54,231 bases of DNA from Lojkania enalia (taxonomy: Eukaryota > Ascomycota > Dothideomycetes > Pleosporales): positions 1 to 54,231 of the forward strand of contig ML986834.1 of assembly GCA_010094045.1 (NCBI GenBank). Reading direction: 5' to 3'. Both the position numbers and the translations under genes were made by a program. Below the pieces are notes generated by a model. That model ran no database searches. It was given only the letters and a program-made list of their open reading frames with translations, and was not told the DNA's origin. This document shows positions 26,923 through 36,930 of the stretch, in pieces (positions within the stretch are counted from its first letter, which is position 1; each line of letters starts with the position of its first letter).

Positions 26923-27470
26923 CTAGCTAGGTATAAACTCTGGCCTCTTCTTAAGAGCTTTTAATTTAGTATACGGCGTAGAAAGATCCTTAAAGATGGG
27001 CTGGTAGTTAGAATCGACGGTAGATTCGATATAATTATCCAGCTCTACTAGCGCCTTCAATTTCTTCGCATATTCGCACTGTCTATTATTATAATCCTCT
27101 TTTAGAATCTTCCATCTCTTTAGCTTAGTATCCGTGAGATCTGATAGCTGTGTTGCGCTTGCCCTGATACTGCCTAATGTAGGCCGTTTTAGCTCAATCA
27201 GCACCTTTAATGCTAAGGCTGTGGTATCGGCTGTTGTCGCATCAGCTAGGGCCTGCTCTGTAGGCTCTGTAAGCTCAGGATTGCAGTAGTCCCAAATGTT
27301 ATCTCTGCGTGCTCTGCGAGCTGCTGAACTATACCAATTCTGCTAGTCAGCCTTTGATAGTAACCGTAGTAGGGCTGCTGTAGTCGCTATAATAGGTCGA
27401 TTATTCGTACGATGGGCTTCGACAGATAGCAGCGAGGTATATACAACAATAAAGCAATCGGCTATAGTTT
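26923..27470 (-). pseudogene. Copia gag relic that largely escaped RIP
   Basis: The minus strand is open from 27204 to 26923 and the same frame continues upstream to about 27470 through a stop at a former Gln or Trp codon. Landmarks in order: a basic segment RRARRDN with IWDYCNPEL, where Copia gag/DUF4219-type proteins have KIWxYVxP; then a charged helical part (KLKRWKILKEDYNN) and IFKDLSTPYTKLKALKK. Base composition is ordinary, unlike the neighbours. The LTR at 27516-27664 lies just upstream in the right orientation. The 3' part of the element is missing. The family assignment is from memory of sequence patterns. Confidence 0.55.
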
Positions 27471-27515
27471 TCTGTACGCAATGGACTAGTATAGGCGGAA
27501 TTCTGCGCTCATAAC

Positions 27516-27664
27516 TGTCGCGTATCAGGGAGCATCAATCGCCGAGGCAAATATTGGTGTATTGAAGGAGGGTAAGTGGCCTACCTCGGCAGAAGCTGGC
27601 GATGGCGAGACTATATAGGCCTGAAAAACAGACCAGCTATAATAGGATAGTAGAACATGTGACA
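27516..27664 (-). repeat. Copia LTR (149 bp), second copy at 41735-41883
   Basis: On the minus strand it starts TGTCAC and ends CGCGACA, the TG...CA form of an LTR. It aligns end to end with the reverse complement of 41735-41883 with about seven transitions and two single-base indels. It is the 5' LTR of the Copia relic to its left and has landed in the NACHT pseudogene, whose coding sequence resumes at once (GGATTCGTACCGCTGG encodes the SYRW start of the conserved linker). Confidence 0.8.
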
Positions 27665-29140
27665 GGATTCGTACCGCTGGATCCTCGAAAACTCCAACTT
27701 CCAACGATAGCAGGACCATAAGCAAAGCTGATTACTATAAAGGGCGATCCTAGTAAGGGCAAGACAATACTACTCTACGGTATTATCAATAAGTTAAGCA
27801 AGTCAATAACTAAGACAGACCAGCTGACCTACTTCTTCTACTAGGCTACGGACTCGCAGATTAACAACGCCTTAGCTGTACTACGAGGCTTACTGTACTT
27901 GCTCATTAGCCAGCAGCTATCGCTTATCTCGTATATCCAGGAGAAATACAACTATACAGGCAGAGTACTCTTTAGCGACGCGAATACCTGGGTTGCCTTA
28001 TCTAAGATCTTTACAGACATCTTATAAAACCCAGTCTTACACGGGACGTATATAATTATTAATGCGCTGGACGAGCGTATAGCAGACTTACTAAAGCTAT
28101 TAGACTTTATCGTTCAGAAGTCGTGTATATCCTCTTGCGTCAAGTAGATAGTCTCTAGCCGCAACTAGCCTAATATTAAGGAACGGCTTGAGGAAGCGGG
28201 GTATAAAGTAAGGCTATGCCTCGAACTGAAAATAGAGTCTGTTTCTATAGCAGTTAGCATATTCATCCAGCATAAGGTGCTTTAGCTAGCGGACAAGAAG
28301 AAGTACGACGAAAAAAGGCGGAACACTATATTAGACTATCTTTCCTTACATGCGAAGGAGACCTTCCTCTAGGTAGCTTTAGTCTGTTAAACCCTTAAAA
28401 ATATTCCGCGATGGAACACCCTCGCGAAACTAGACGCATTTTCTCCTAAACTGGATTCTCTTTACGAGCGAACAATGGAGCAAATATACATGTCGGATAA
28501 TACTAATCTCTATAAGCGGATACTAGCTTTACTCGCGATTATATACAGACCCGTTACGCTGTGAAAACTAATATCTGTTATCGAGATGCTTGAAAATATA
28601 GTCGACGATCTTAAGTCTTTACGCGAGATTATTGGCCTGTATAGTCCGTTCCTTATTATTCAAGGGGATACGATCTATTTGATATATAAATCTGCAAAAG
28701 ATTTTCTCTTCACAAAAACCTTTTATAAAATCTTTCCCTCTAGAACAGAGAGAGCCTACTACTACATCTTTTTAAGATCTCTTCAGGTCATATCTAGGAC
28801 GCTCCGAAGAGACATATACGGATTACGTGCATTCGAGTATCCTGCCGAGCAAATTAAGCTACCAGACCTAGATCCACTAGCAGCCTTACGCTACCCATAC
28901 ATCTACTGGATTAATCACCTCTATAACTGGAATTCTAACTCTTTTATAGAGAATAAAGTTGATCTGCAGAACAGAGGCGTTGTTAACAGCTTTGTAAAAC
29001 AGAATTACCTCTACTAACTGGAGGCTCTTAGTCTTTGCAAGAGCATGTTAAAAGGAGTTGTATCTATAGCAAAACTTAAGGCCTTTATATAGGTAATCTA
29101 TAAATTTCTAATACTATAAAAAACATCTGCTAAAATAGCC
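27665..29140 (+). pseudogene. NACHT-domain (NLR-like) gene, broken
   Basis: The plus strand reads as the central part of a fungal HET/NACHT STAND protein: a SYRWILEN linker, then Walker A GDPSKGKT at 27743-27766 (intact), a Walker B reading IIINALDE (the family has IDALDE, so Asp became Asn), KIVSSRN-type sensor, FIQHKVL, and a C-terminal helical region that is open at 28586-29017 (CDS-like, ending YLY before a double-mutated Trp codon). At least eight in-frame stops, nearly all C-to-T at Gln codons or G-to-A at Trp codons. The N-terminus was cut off by the Copia insertion at 27664. No effector or repeat domain is left. These proteins act in fungal self/non-self recognition; this copy cannot. 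Confidence 0.8.
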
Positions 29141-29504
29141 TAGGGAAAAACACATACATCTAAGGCGAGTAGGTAATAATAGAGATGCCTAGTAGGTAAC
29201 AGATATATAATAATTGCTAGGCCCCTGCGTACTAGTCCTAACGGACTAGTACTGTAGTCTATACTAAATGTCGGCTGTCTATACTAGATGTATATTACCT
29301 GCACTAGATATCTACTACCTATATTAGGTATGTGCTATCTACTAGGCAGATATCCTGTTACTTATTCAGTACCATATTGCCTTGCTTACTATATAAATAT
29401 ATAGCTAGCTAGATATACTCCTTTAGAAATCAACTCGTGTTTTCAAGTCTATAGTAGCTGTACTATCCTCCGTGATAAGATAGCTGGTACAGGCAAAAAC
29501 GACG
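29141..29504. repeat. Spacer with a 10-bp-arm palindrome and a solo-LTR-like module
   Basis: 29229-29252 is a perfect hairpin (GTACTAGTCC, 4-base loop, GGACTAGTAC). 29257-29300 has a 14 bp direct repeat (TCTATACTAAATGT / TCTATACTAGATGT). 29334-29460 resembles 43400-43520, including a TATATA box followed by AGCTAGATA and CCTTTAGAA. The resemblance fits diverged solo LTRs of one Copia family better than a host promoter. Confidence 0.45.
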
Positions 29505-29807
29505 ATGCCTCTCGAGTATCTCCACTCTACAACTTACGTACTATTAATGCCTCGTTTTCTTAAGACATCTATACATGACGTGCATATTGAGTTACTAGTT
29601 TGTTTATCCTCACACCCATCTCAATGTCCTCAAAAGTAGGAAATATGCCCAAAGTTCCCCAAAGCGGCTCTACCGCAAGGTAATGAGGAGGATATATTCA
29701 ATGGTAACTTACGTTTATATGCATATTATCTCTCAATTTGTAAAGTTGGCTGCTAATAGACTAGTAAAGGGAGGCGCTAATGCATCTAGTGCGCCAGAAC
29801 CACTTCA

Positions 29808-30764
29808 TCACAAACACCAGAGCGTGTTGTTCATAGTTTTAGTCTTAATCCACTCTCGACACGCCTCTCCGACATCCCTGCCGATGGGCGAGGTAGCTAA
29901 GTCGTACCGCCAAATATTCATCGCTTTGCTTGCATCTGCAACTTTCCATCCGGTCGCCGGTATGTCTAGGACAGCCTCGTTCTCGGCATTGACAAGAAAT
30001 AAGTTCAACGATCGACCGCCGGGGAACTGCTCGAAGGCCTTGGTCTTGACACAAAACTCCTGAAGACCAATTGGTCTCACGAGCATAAGCATGTTGAGCG
30101 TCGGCATTTTCCCCACGTTCCTCCAAAACTCTTCGGAAAATTCCGCTCGGTACAGCGCCAGACGCTTCAGATTCGGCCACTGCCGCCACACGAAGGCTTT
30201 CTCCGAGTCTCTCGCAAGGTCGAGAAACAAATCATCCTGGACACTAACAAATTCCTCCAGTCTCTCAAGCTGCGCAAATCCGTCTCTTAGAATGCGCCGC
30301 ACATCAAGTCGATCCTCTTCCGCGCATAGACTCCGTAGCGGAATGTCGATCACCAGCTTTCTCAAGGTCGGAGAAGTATAAAGGAGAAGCTCCCGAGTCC
30401 ATAGCGCAACGGGAAGGTCGTCGATAGTCTCTTTAAATGGTGCTAAGTATAAAGAGGGAACTTTGCAGAGCTCGCTGCCTGGGGAGCAGGGGATGGAGAG
30501 GAGGATTGAACTAAGGTGTATGGAAGTGGAGATATAGATGCAATGCTCGCGGAGGTAGCGGCGAGCTAGCCGGTATGTCTCGAAGCAGACGAGCGTGAAA
30601 GAGAGAAGCATTTTGGTGATGGGGTTTGAGCGTGTGAGGAAGGAGCCGGGGTTGGGAAGGACGCAGGTGATAATGTGAAGGACGAGTTCAATGGGTAGAG
30701 GCATTGGTTGGACCTCCAGACCCTGATATTGGTGCTGAATCTGTTTCTGGGAAAGGGTTTCCAT
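29808..30764 (-). CDS. F-box-like domain protein
   Basis: A single-exon gene of 318 residues starting at the ATG at 30764 (the open frame extends three codons further up but without an ATG). Residues about 20-70 have the layout of a fungal F-box-like domain: PLPIELVLHII at the start, then LLSFTLVCFETYRLARRYL. The remainder alternates hydrophobic LRR-like stretches (LRKLVIDIPL, LKRLALYRAEF, LNMLMLVRPIG). F-box proteins normally recruit substrates to SCF ubiquitin ligases; many fungal ones of this type have no known target. It starts the normal-composition island and has no stop or frameshift. It is 1.6 kb from the dehydrogenase and on the same strand; membership of the metabolic cluster is not supported. 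Confidence is high that it is a gene and moderate for the domain. Confidence 0.7.
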   Translation of the reverse strand: METLSQKQIQHQYQGLEVQPMPLPIELVLHIITCVLPNPGSFLTRSNPITKMLLSFTLVCFETYRLARRYLREHCIYISTSIHLSSILLSIPCSPGSELCKVPSLYLAPFKETIDDLPVALWTRELLLYTSPTLRKLVIDIPLRSLCAEEDRLDVRRILRDGFAQLERLEEFVSVQDDLFLDLARDSEKAFVWRQWPNLKRLALYRAEFSEEFWRNVGKMPTLNMLMLVRPIGLQEFCVKTKAFEQFPGGRSLNLFLVNAENEAVLDIPATGWKVADASKAMNIWRYDLATSPIGRDVGEACREWIKTKTMNNTLWCL

Positions 30765-32377
30765 ATTTGGCAATTACCAGCCTTGCTAGCTGAAAGGATG
30801 AGTTTAAGATTTTCTGGATCATTTCTGACGAGATTTGGATATTACGCGGACCTCATATCCTCCTTGCCCAACCTCACATCGATAGATTCCTCCGGCTTGA
30901 TGACAATCGGACATAAAGAGTGCATTGCTGCACTCGAAAGCTATCGAATGCATGAGAACTGTCCATCTGCAACCATCCACGCCATTATCTCTGCCACGAC
31001 ATGCATGCATCATCCTCAGAATACCGCCGCCCGGTTTCCCTGCTTACTTATCCTTCAGGGGGCTCGGGCAGCAGAAACACGTGGTTGCAGATTAGCGTTG
31101 TTCTCACTTTTCCGCAGCTGCAGATGGCATATACTGGCGCTTTCCTACAGATCATGCAATATTGCAGCATGGTCAACATGTGATCATACCCTAGCTACAT
31201 GACCTTCAATGCGACCTCCCGTCAAGCTGCACAGTGATCTGATAATATGCGTGAGCTTACATCGAATTCGGGCGTGAGGATTTCGCCGTTTTGGAGTTCT
31301 CTAAGCAATTACACGAGATTAAACCTGCAGCATATCTACAGCGGGAAGGTCGGAGGTAGCGGGGGAAGACTGCATGCACGTAGTACGAACACCCATGTCG
31401 GGAATCTCAATCAACTTCTTGCTGCAAGTAAGCATGTAAGCTAAACCCCACCACACCACAACCTAAACCGAAGAACGCCGCCGAATCGGGCTTAATCGTA
31501 CGACCGAGGATATCGAAAGATGCAAGAGTGGGGACAAGACCTAAGTTTTACACGGTGCCATTGAAATATTCCGCTTTGGCAGAGGTTTGGCAGGGCTTGT
31601 GCAGTTTCGCGTCACGTTAAGCAAGAGCTCCTAAGCCAATGAGATCATCTTACGAGGAACCTCCTTCATCTAGCGAAGGTCACTCGACCATCCATCTCCT
31701 TTTGTAATATAGTCATCTTGTGAACTGCCAACCTTCGCATGTACGTTGCATGCAGGATTTATCATCTGATCGTGACTCCGATGTCCATCATTTCATTCTG
31801 CAATATCTCAACGTACAATTACTACGAACGGCGGTTTCCGTTGTCGATGCGGGTGCTTTAGATTCAACGATATTGACGTGTCACGCAAAGCAAATGAGCA
31901 GAAAGTGGCGGTGAAAAGAGTTTCTAATAGCTTCCGAGATCAAGTCTTAGTTAGGGAATCAGCATTAGTCCGGAATTCCAAATATGTTCCTCCATGTCAA
32001 TTCCACGGAGTATTCTACATGGAGAGTCACAAATCCTTAGTCCGACTTGGAAAGCATTGCTTGAGCGTTGACCGAGGGTCTAGGTTCGCTATCGTGCCTG
32101 GCCAGGCTTCAACACCATGGCTAGGACAACTCGAAACTTCTCACCCAACCAATGCCGAGTGCACTCATTATGAAGACAACATGAGATTGTATTGTCGCCT
32201 TGTATACCTCTCTCTCTAGCATTGCACACCAGCTTTCACCAAATCATTTTCTGCCACAAGCAAAGGCGATTTCATCAACTTCATGTTCGACTATCTTTGG
32301 TTACTACTGCTCTACAGAGAAACATCGTATGCGTTGCGCAAAGCCACCTCCGCAGATAGACAGTCGACCCACTTTGC
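30765..32377. other. Intergenic region, no supported gene
   Basis: About 1.6 kb of ordinary composition. Several short open frames occur on the plus strand (for example 31720-31914 and 31878-32219), but none resembles a known protein, they overlap each other, and no intron joins them convincingly. The right end is the 3' flank of the dehydrogenase and the left end is the promoter region of the F-box-like gene. Confidence 0.6.
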
Positions 32378-33535
32378 TCAAGGGATGATTGTAGCCTTGA
32401 TGCACCTTTTCGTCCGCACAGCGTCAAGTGCATCGCCGAACTTCTCCAGAGGAAACGTATGCGTCACCACACCCCTCACGTCCACCTTCCTACTCTCCAA
32501 ATACTCCACCGCACGCGGTAAGCACCACATCTGAGAAAAGGACCCAAGGATCGTGATCTCATCGCGGAAGATCCTGCCAGGCGAAACCTCGATTATATCC
32601 TCCGGTGCATACGCACCATAGAACATCACCTTTCCTGTCTTAGTGCAAAAATCGATAGCTAAATTCAGCATTCTTGGATCGCCAGTCGCATCTACGACAT
32701 TGTCGAATCCATGAGGATACTTTGTTCGCAAATCAGCCCACTTCTGTCTGTTGACTTCTTCGTTGCTGCGGCCGAGCTCAAGATACTCGTCGGCAATTGC
32801 GAGTTTCTTTCCCAGACTCATCTTGTCACCTACGCGGGCGGCAACGACGAGCTTCTGAACGCCATTCAGCCTAAGCAGCTGTGCAAGACAGATGCTGGTC
32901 GGCCCAACACCGAGAAGTAAGGCCGTGGACCCTGGGCGAGGAAGCAGGCGGTCGAGGCCGTGAACAGCACATGCGGCGGCTTCAAACAGCGAAGCTTCTT
33001 CCCACGAGCAGACCGAGAAGTGAAATAGTTTGGCAGCAGGGAAAACGCAGTATTCTGCGAAACCGCCATTCACTGCGAAGTTTATTATGACCACGTGATC
33101 GCAGCTCCGACAAGAAAAGACTTACGGTGGACACCGTGAGCTACAAAATTCTCGCAGAATAGCAGCTTTCCTTCCCGGCAGAAATGGCAATGCCCACATA
33201 GCTCAGAGTTATCACCCGTAACTCTATCGCCGATGGTGAAGCCCGTGACGTTAGATCCAATGGCCACGACCTCGCCAGAGGTTTCGTGGCCAGTCACAAC
33301 GGGCATGCGGGACTCGAAGTCGCCGTCGTGGATGTGCAGGTCTGTGCCACATATTCCACAGGATTTCACTGCGAGACTTATTCATATGTGGCGATCGAGG
33401 TGGGAAAATAAGAAGATTACCTTTGATAAGGACTTCTTCGGGCTTGGGCGTGGGAACTGGAAGGCTAACAAGTTCGTAGTCTTTGATTTTGTTGTAGCGA
33501 ATCGCTTTCATTGTTTGGGGAATTTGATGAGACAT
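32378..33535 (-). CDS. Zinc-dependent medium-chain polyol dehydrogenase
   Basis: Three exons: 33421-33535, 33126-33368 and 32378-33072, with introns of 52 and 53 nt (GTAATC..GCAG and GTAAGT..GCAG), giving 350 residues, the usual length of the family. The start at 33535 (MSHQIPQ) precedes an alternative Met at residue 9. Catalytic zinc ligands are visible as Cys45 in CGICGTD, His66-Glu67 in GHE, and Glu150. The structural zinc is held by Cys96, Cys99, Cys102 and Cys110. The Rossmann motif is GVGPTS at 174-179. CGICGTDLHIHDG resembles arabinitol/sorbitol-type dehydrogenases, so an NAD(P)-linked oxidation or reduction of a polyol or cyclitol OH is likely. It diverges from the sugar phosphate cyclase over a 707 bp shared promoter. 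The cofactor and substrate are not determined by the sequence I can read. Confidence 0.88.
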
Positions 33536-34242
33536 GTTTGTTTCAATGTTTATACGAGCTGTCTCGAAAATGAAGTCGATGAAATGTAGATAGACAATGA
33601 AAAGAAGGATTTGCCTTTTCAAAAAGTCAATTATGGGCTTATATCAATATAGGACATCAATTGACTTGCGTAAAGTACAAGTTTGCCGAACCCAAGAAAT
33701 CTTTGGGTTATGCACACTCTCGTACTGAGTTTCATGTCCCAAGACAGGAAGCGGCCTAAGTTCGCCTCCTCTTCGGGGTTGACATCGGAGTAGACAGTTG
33801 ACCTCTCTCATGCGGGTAAGCTACAGCAATCTCACCTGTACAGACTCTATGCAGAGATACGATATACGCCCAGTGGACGGCAACCTCTATACCTTGTTGC
33901 ACATAAGAGCGGTGAAGCAAGTTGAAGCCTCTTTCCTTTTCCTTGATCGAGTGCATATGCACCCTGCGACATGATGATGATGCAGTATCATGGGTGCGAG
34001 TATCCACTGTATTCAGTTTGGCAGTATTTGCCAATTTTGTATCATCCCATCATCACTCCGGACATGGGTGCCAGTTCTCGCAACGGCACAAAGCAAACTT
34101 CAATATCTTCTTCAAGCCCCTTCCAACGGCAGAGTGCATACACAACCTTTGGAGTCGATACGAAGTCCAAAGTCTCAAAGTCAATCTCGCCCAACACAGC
34201 CCAACTCGTTCCCTTCATCACCTTCGTCTTAGTCTCACGACC
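33536..34242. promoter_or_regulatory. Shared divergent promoter: dehydrogenase / sugar phosphate cyclase
   Basis: 707 bp between the two start codons, with no supported gene inside. Two inverted repeats stand out: AACCCAA / TTGGGTT with a 7-base spacer (33689-33709), about 155 bp upstream of the dehydrogenase, and a perfect 12-base palindrome GTGCATATGCAC (33951-33962) containing a CATATG E-box, about 280 bp upstream of the cyclase. Either could be a transcription-factor site; neither is proven. Confidence 0.5.
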
Positions 34243-35578
34243 ATGGTCGCCGCCAACCAACCAACCATCACCGAGACCGTCGATGGCATAGCAGTCACAA
34301 CATGCATGCCCATCGCGCACGGCTACACTTTTGAATCAGATGTTTTCTCCACGAGCAGCAAAGCTATCGCGGACATGTACCGCGTCCAAGGCCGCTGTCT
34401 ATGTCTCGTAGATGCCAATGTCCACAAACTTCTAGACAGTAAGGTCGAAGACTACTTCAAGCATCACGGCATCCGGGCCATCGTCCGCCCCGTCGATGTC
34501 ACGGAAGAGCGCAAAGATCTCGAGAAGCTGTCTGAAATCTGTGAGATGTTTGTTGAATACGACTTGCTTCGGCGCGAACCTGTGCTTGTTGTTGGTGGGG
34601 GCCTGATGACTGATGTTCTGGGGTAAGATTCAATTAGCGTATTCTCGTAGTGTTGGTTCCTGACCTGGGGTTTAGGTTCGCATGCGCGGTCTTTCGCCGC
34701 GGAACGCCTTATATCCGCGTGCCAACCACCCTCATCGGCCTTATTGATGCATCCGTGTCGAATCGTGTCGCTGTAAATTGGAACGGACTCAAGAACCGTC
34801 TGGGCGGCTACCACGAGCCTGTACACACCGTCATTGATTACACGTTCCTCAAGTACCTGCCTGCGGCTGAAATACGCAACGGTCTTGCTGAGATCTTGAA
34901 GATTACCAGCTGTGTGGATTTGAAGACCTTTAGAGCGGTGCAGACCTATGGGTTGGATTTGATCGCGACGAAGTTCTTCCTCACGAATGGGTTCACGCAG
35001 GAGCAAGCGGCGTTGAGTAACGAGATTATCAGGGCCAGTGAGTGCATCTTTCCTTTACATATGCAAAAGCGACAAACGTTGCTAAATCCTGAGCAGCCAT
35101 CATCGATGTCCTTCGGGAGGAAGTTCCCAACTCTCGGGAGGCCAACCTTAACCGCGTCATGTTCTTTGGCCACACTTGGTCCCCTGTCCTTGAACTCGCA
35201 CCCAAGCCCGTCCTTCTCCACGGCCACGCCATTTCCGTCGACATGTGCTACTCTATCACCATCTCGCAAATTCTCGGACACATTGACGAAGAGCACGCAA
35301 ATGAGTTCCTCAAAGTCTTCTCCGATCTCGGACTTGCGCTGGACCATCCAGCTTTTACGGAGGAGCTGATGCTGAAGGCGACTGCGTCTACGATTGCGAC
35401 CCGTGATGGTAAGCTCCGTGCTCCGATTCCGACGGGGAAGTTCGGAGAGTATGAGATCCTGGCCAATGTGAGTGAGGATGTGCTGAGGAAAGCCTGGGCG
35501 CTACACAAGGAGAGGGTCAAGGGGTTCCCGCGTGAAGGACTAGGTATTGACCCGAACACCTCGGTTAGAGCTTGGTAG
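34243..35578 (+). CDS. Sugar phosphate cyclase, desmethyl-4-deoxygadusol synthase (DDGS)-like
   Basis: Three exons (34243-34622, 34676-35037, 35097-35578; introns 53 and 59 nt) encode 407 residues, the length of C7-cyclitol synthases. The ATG sits in CCATGG. The dehydroquinate-synthase fold is clear: VVGGGLMTDV at 116-125, RVPTTLIGLIDAS at 141-153, LKNRLGGYH at 165-173. Metal ligands are Glu199 (NGLAE), His273 and His289. GHTWSP (272-277) and LHGHA (288-292) are the DDGS forms; dehydroquinate synthase has a second His where this has Pro, and valiolone synthases have HGEA. These enzymes close sedoheptulose 7-phosphate to a C7 cyclitol using NAD. Residue 157 is Arg (SNRVAVN) where the family has a phosphate-site Lys. 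It is convergent with the phosphatase (226 bp between stops). Family sure; exact product not. Confidence 0.9.
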
Positions 35579-35804
35579 ACGTGCATGGATAATTAATGAA
35601 GCGGAAATGGGTGCGGTATTGGCAGGCCAGCGTTCAGGATAAAACTAAGAAAACAACGAGAGGGCTTAGACTAATGCCTTTTCTTATCTAGAATGCACTT
35701 TTCATTCCTCTAGACCCATTGGTGTCATTGTAACTGTTAGTGAATCAATATGTGCGTCACCATCAATTCGGGAACATGCCCATGTTGAATAGTCCAATGG
35801 ATGC

Positions 35805-36930
35805 CTATACATCCCGTCTCAAATCTCCCGACTCAAGCGACTTGAGTTCTGACAAGACATGTGGATCTTGCTCCGGGAGCGAAGCACCCCTCAATTCCCG
35901 GCTCCAGGGTGTCTCAACAATATGCGCTTCCTGCTCTGTAGAGGTGGGCGTGAACTCAAACAGACGGACCTCACAGTTCAGATAGGCAGTCCCTTGCGAA
36001 GGTGTCAGATTTCTTCATCAACGTGTGACCGCGCTCTCTGGTGATTTGAAATAGAGATAAGAGTGAAGTGCTTACCTCTGACGGGATCATCCCCAGTCCA
36101 GTCCTCGGTCAGATAGTGCAGAAATGCTCCGTGGGTGACGAGAAGAATCTGCAGTTCAATGATCAGCATGTAGTTAAGGGGTCATCCCCTGCATCGTACT
36201 AGCTCCGCAAAGACGCCAGCCAGCGTAGCAGATACAATAGGCAAATGCTGATGGATCCTGCTGCTCCAACAATAGCTCTGCCCCCATGGCAAGATGCAGT
36301 AGAGGGTGATCAGAGGGACCTTGCACTCACATGAGCTTCAGCACGCTGGAAAAGCCAGCTTCTCAGGTCTGCCGCACGTTGTGTGACCTTCGATTTGTAG
36401 GGAGCCCAGTAACCGCTCTATCACATACGTGTCAATGGTCGATGCTACACCACACCGAAATCACAACATGCCTTGCTATTCCAGCCCTCTTCGACAGCAT
36501 CGAAGTTGATCTTGCTCAGATCAAACTGCAGAGTCTCGCCAGCAAAGAGCTCAGGGAGCTTTTCGTTGAGCTCCTGCTTCGAATGGCCGATGTCGCAGGT
36601 GAGACCGCTCACTTCTTGGGCCTTTGGGATGACTAGATAGGGTACGTCCTGGCGAGACAGCGCCGGGCCGAAGCTGAGCACTGTGGTCTGTATCGCCCGA
36701 CGGAGAGGCGACGATAAGACGAGGTCGATGGTGTCATGGTAGGCGAATGATTCTTGGAGTTGCCGACACTGGGTTTTGCCGTTCTCGGTCAGGGTAGCAT
36801 CCATGATGTGGACAGCGTTCTGGCTGCGTCAGCTTCTCCCATGTTAGCGATCAAGGACAAGATCAAACACTCTCACATTGACATTATGTTGGCCTTCGGC
36901 GTGTCGAACCAGATAGAGGAGTGGAGGCAT
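35805..36930 (-). CDS. Histidine phosphatase (phosphoglycerate mutase-like)
   Basis: Five exons by my reading: 36877-36930, 36472-36819, 36331-36417, 36076-36148 and 35805-35992, giving 249 residues. The histidine phosphatase core is complete: RHAEGQHN (catalytic His10), SSPLRRAIQT with Arg58/59, acid Glu87, and VTHGAF with the second His169. The C-terminal GTAYLNCEVRLFEF matches fungal members of the family. The border at 36471 needs a GC-AG intron (36418-36471, 54 nt); a GT donor further in would add residues. The intron 36149-36330 is long at 182 nt. Such enzymes remove phosphate from small sugar phosphates; here it lies between a cyclase that uses a sugar phosphate and a P450, so dephosphorylation of a pathway intermediate is a reasonable inference. 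Confidence 0.8.

Noticed and set aside
29505..29639. Short open frame MPLEYLHSTT after the TATA-like module
   Set aside because: Only 44 codons with no recognisable features; the module before it is better explained as LTR-like.
30708..31202. 164-codon open frame on the plus strand
   Set aside because: It overlaps the start of the F-box-like gene on the other strand and has no domain or family pattern.
31878..32219. 113-codon open frame in the F-box/dehydrogenase spacer
   Set aside because: No family resemblance, overlaps another frame, and no sign of splice partners.
33922..34242. In-frame extension of the cyclase upstream to an ATG at 33922 (107 extra residues)
   Set aside because: The extension has no resemblance to the family, would use most of the shared promoter, and the ATG at 34243 has a strong CCATGG context and gives the family's usual length.
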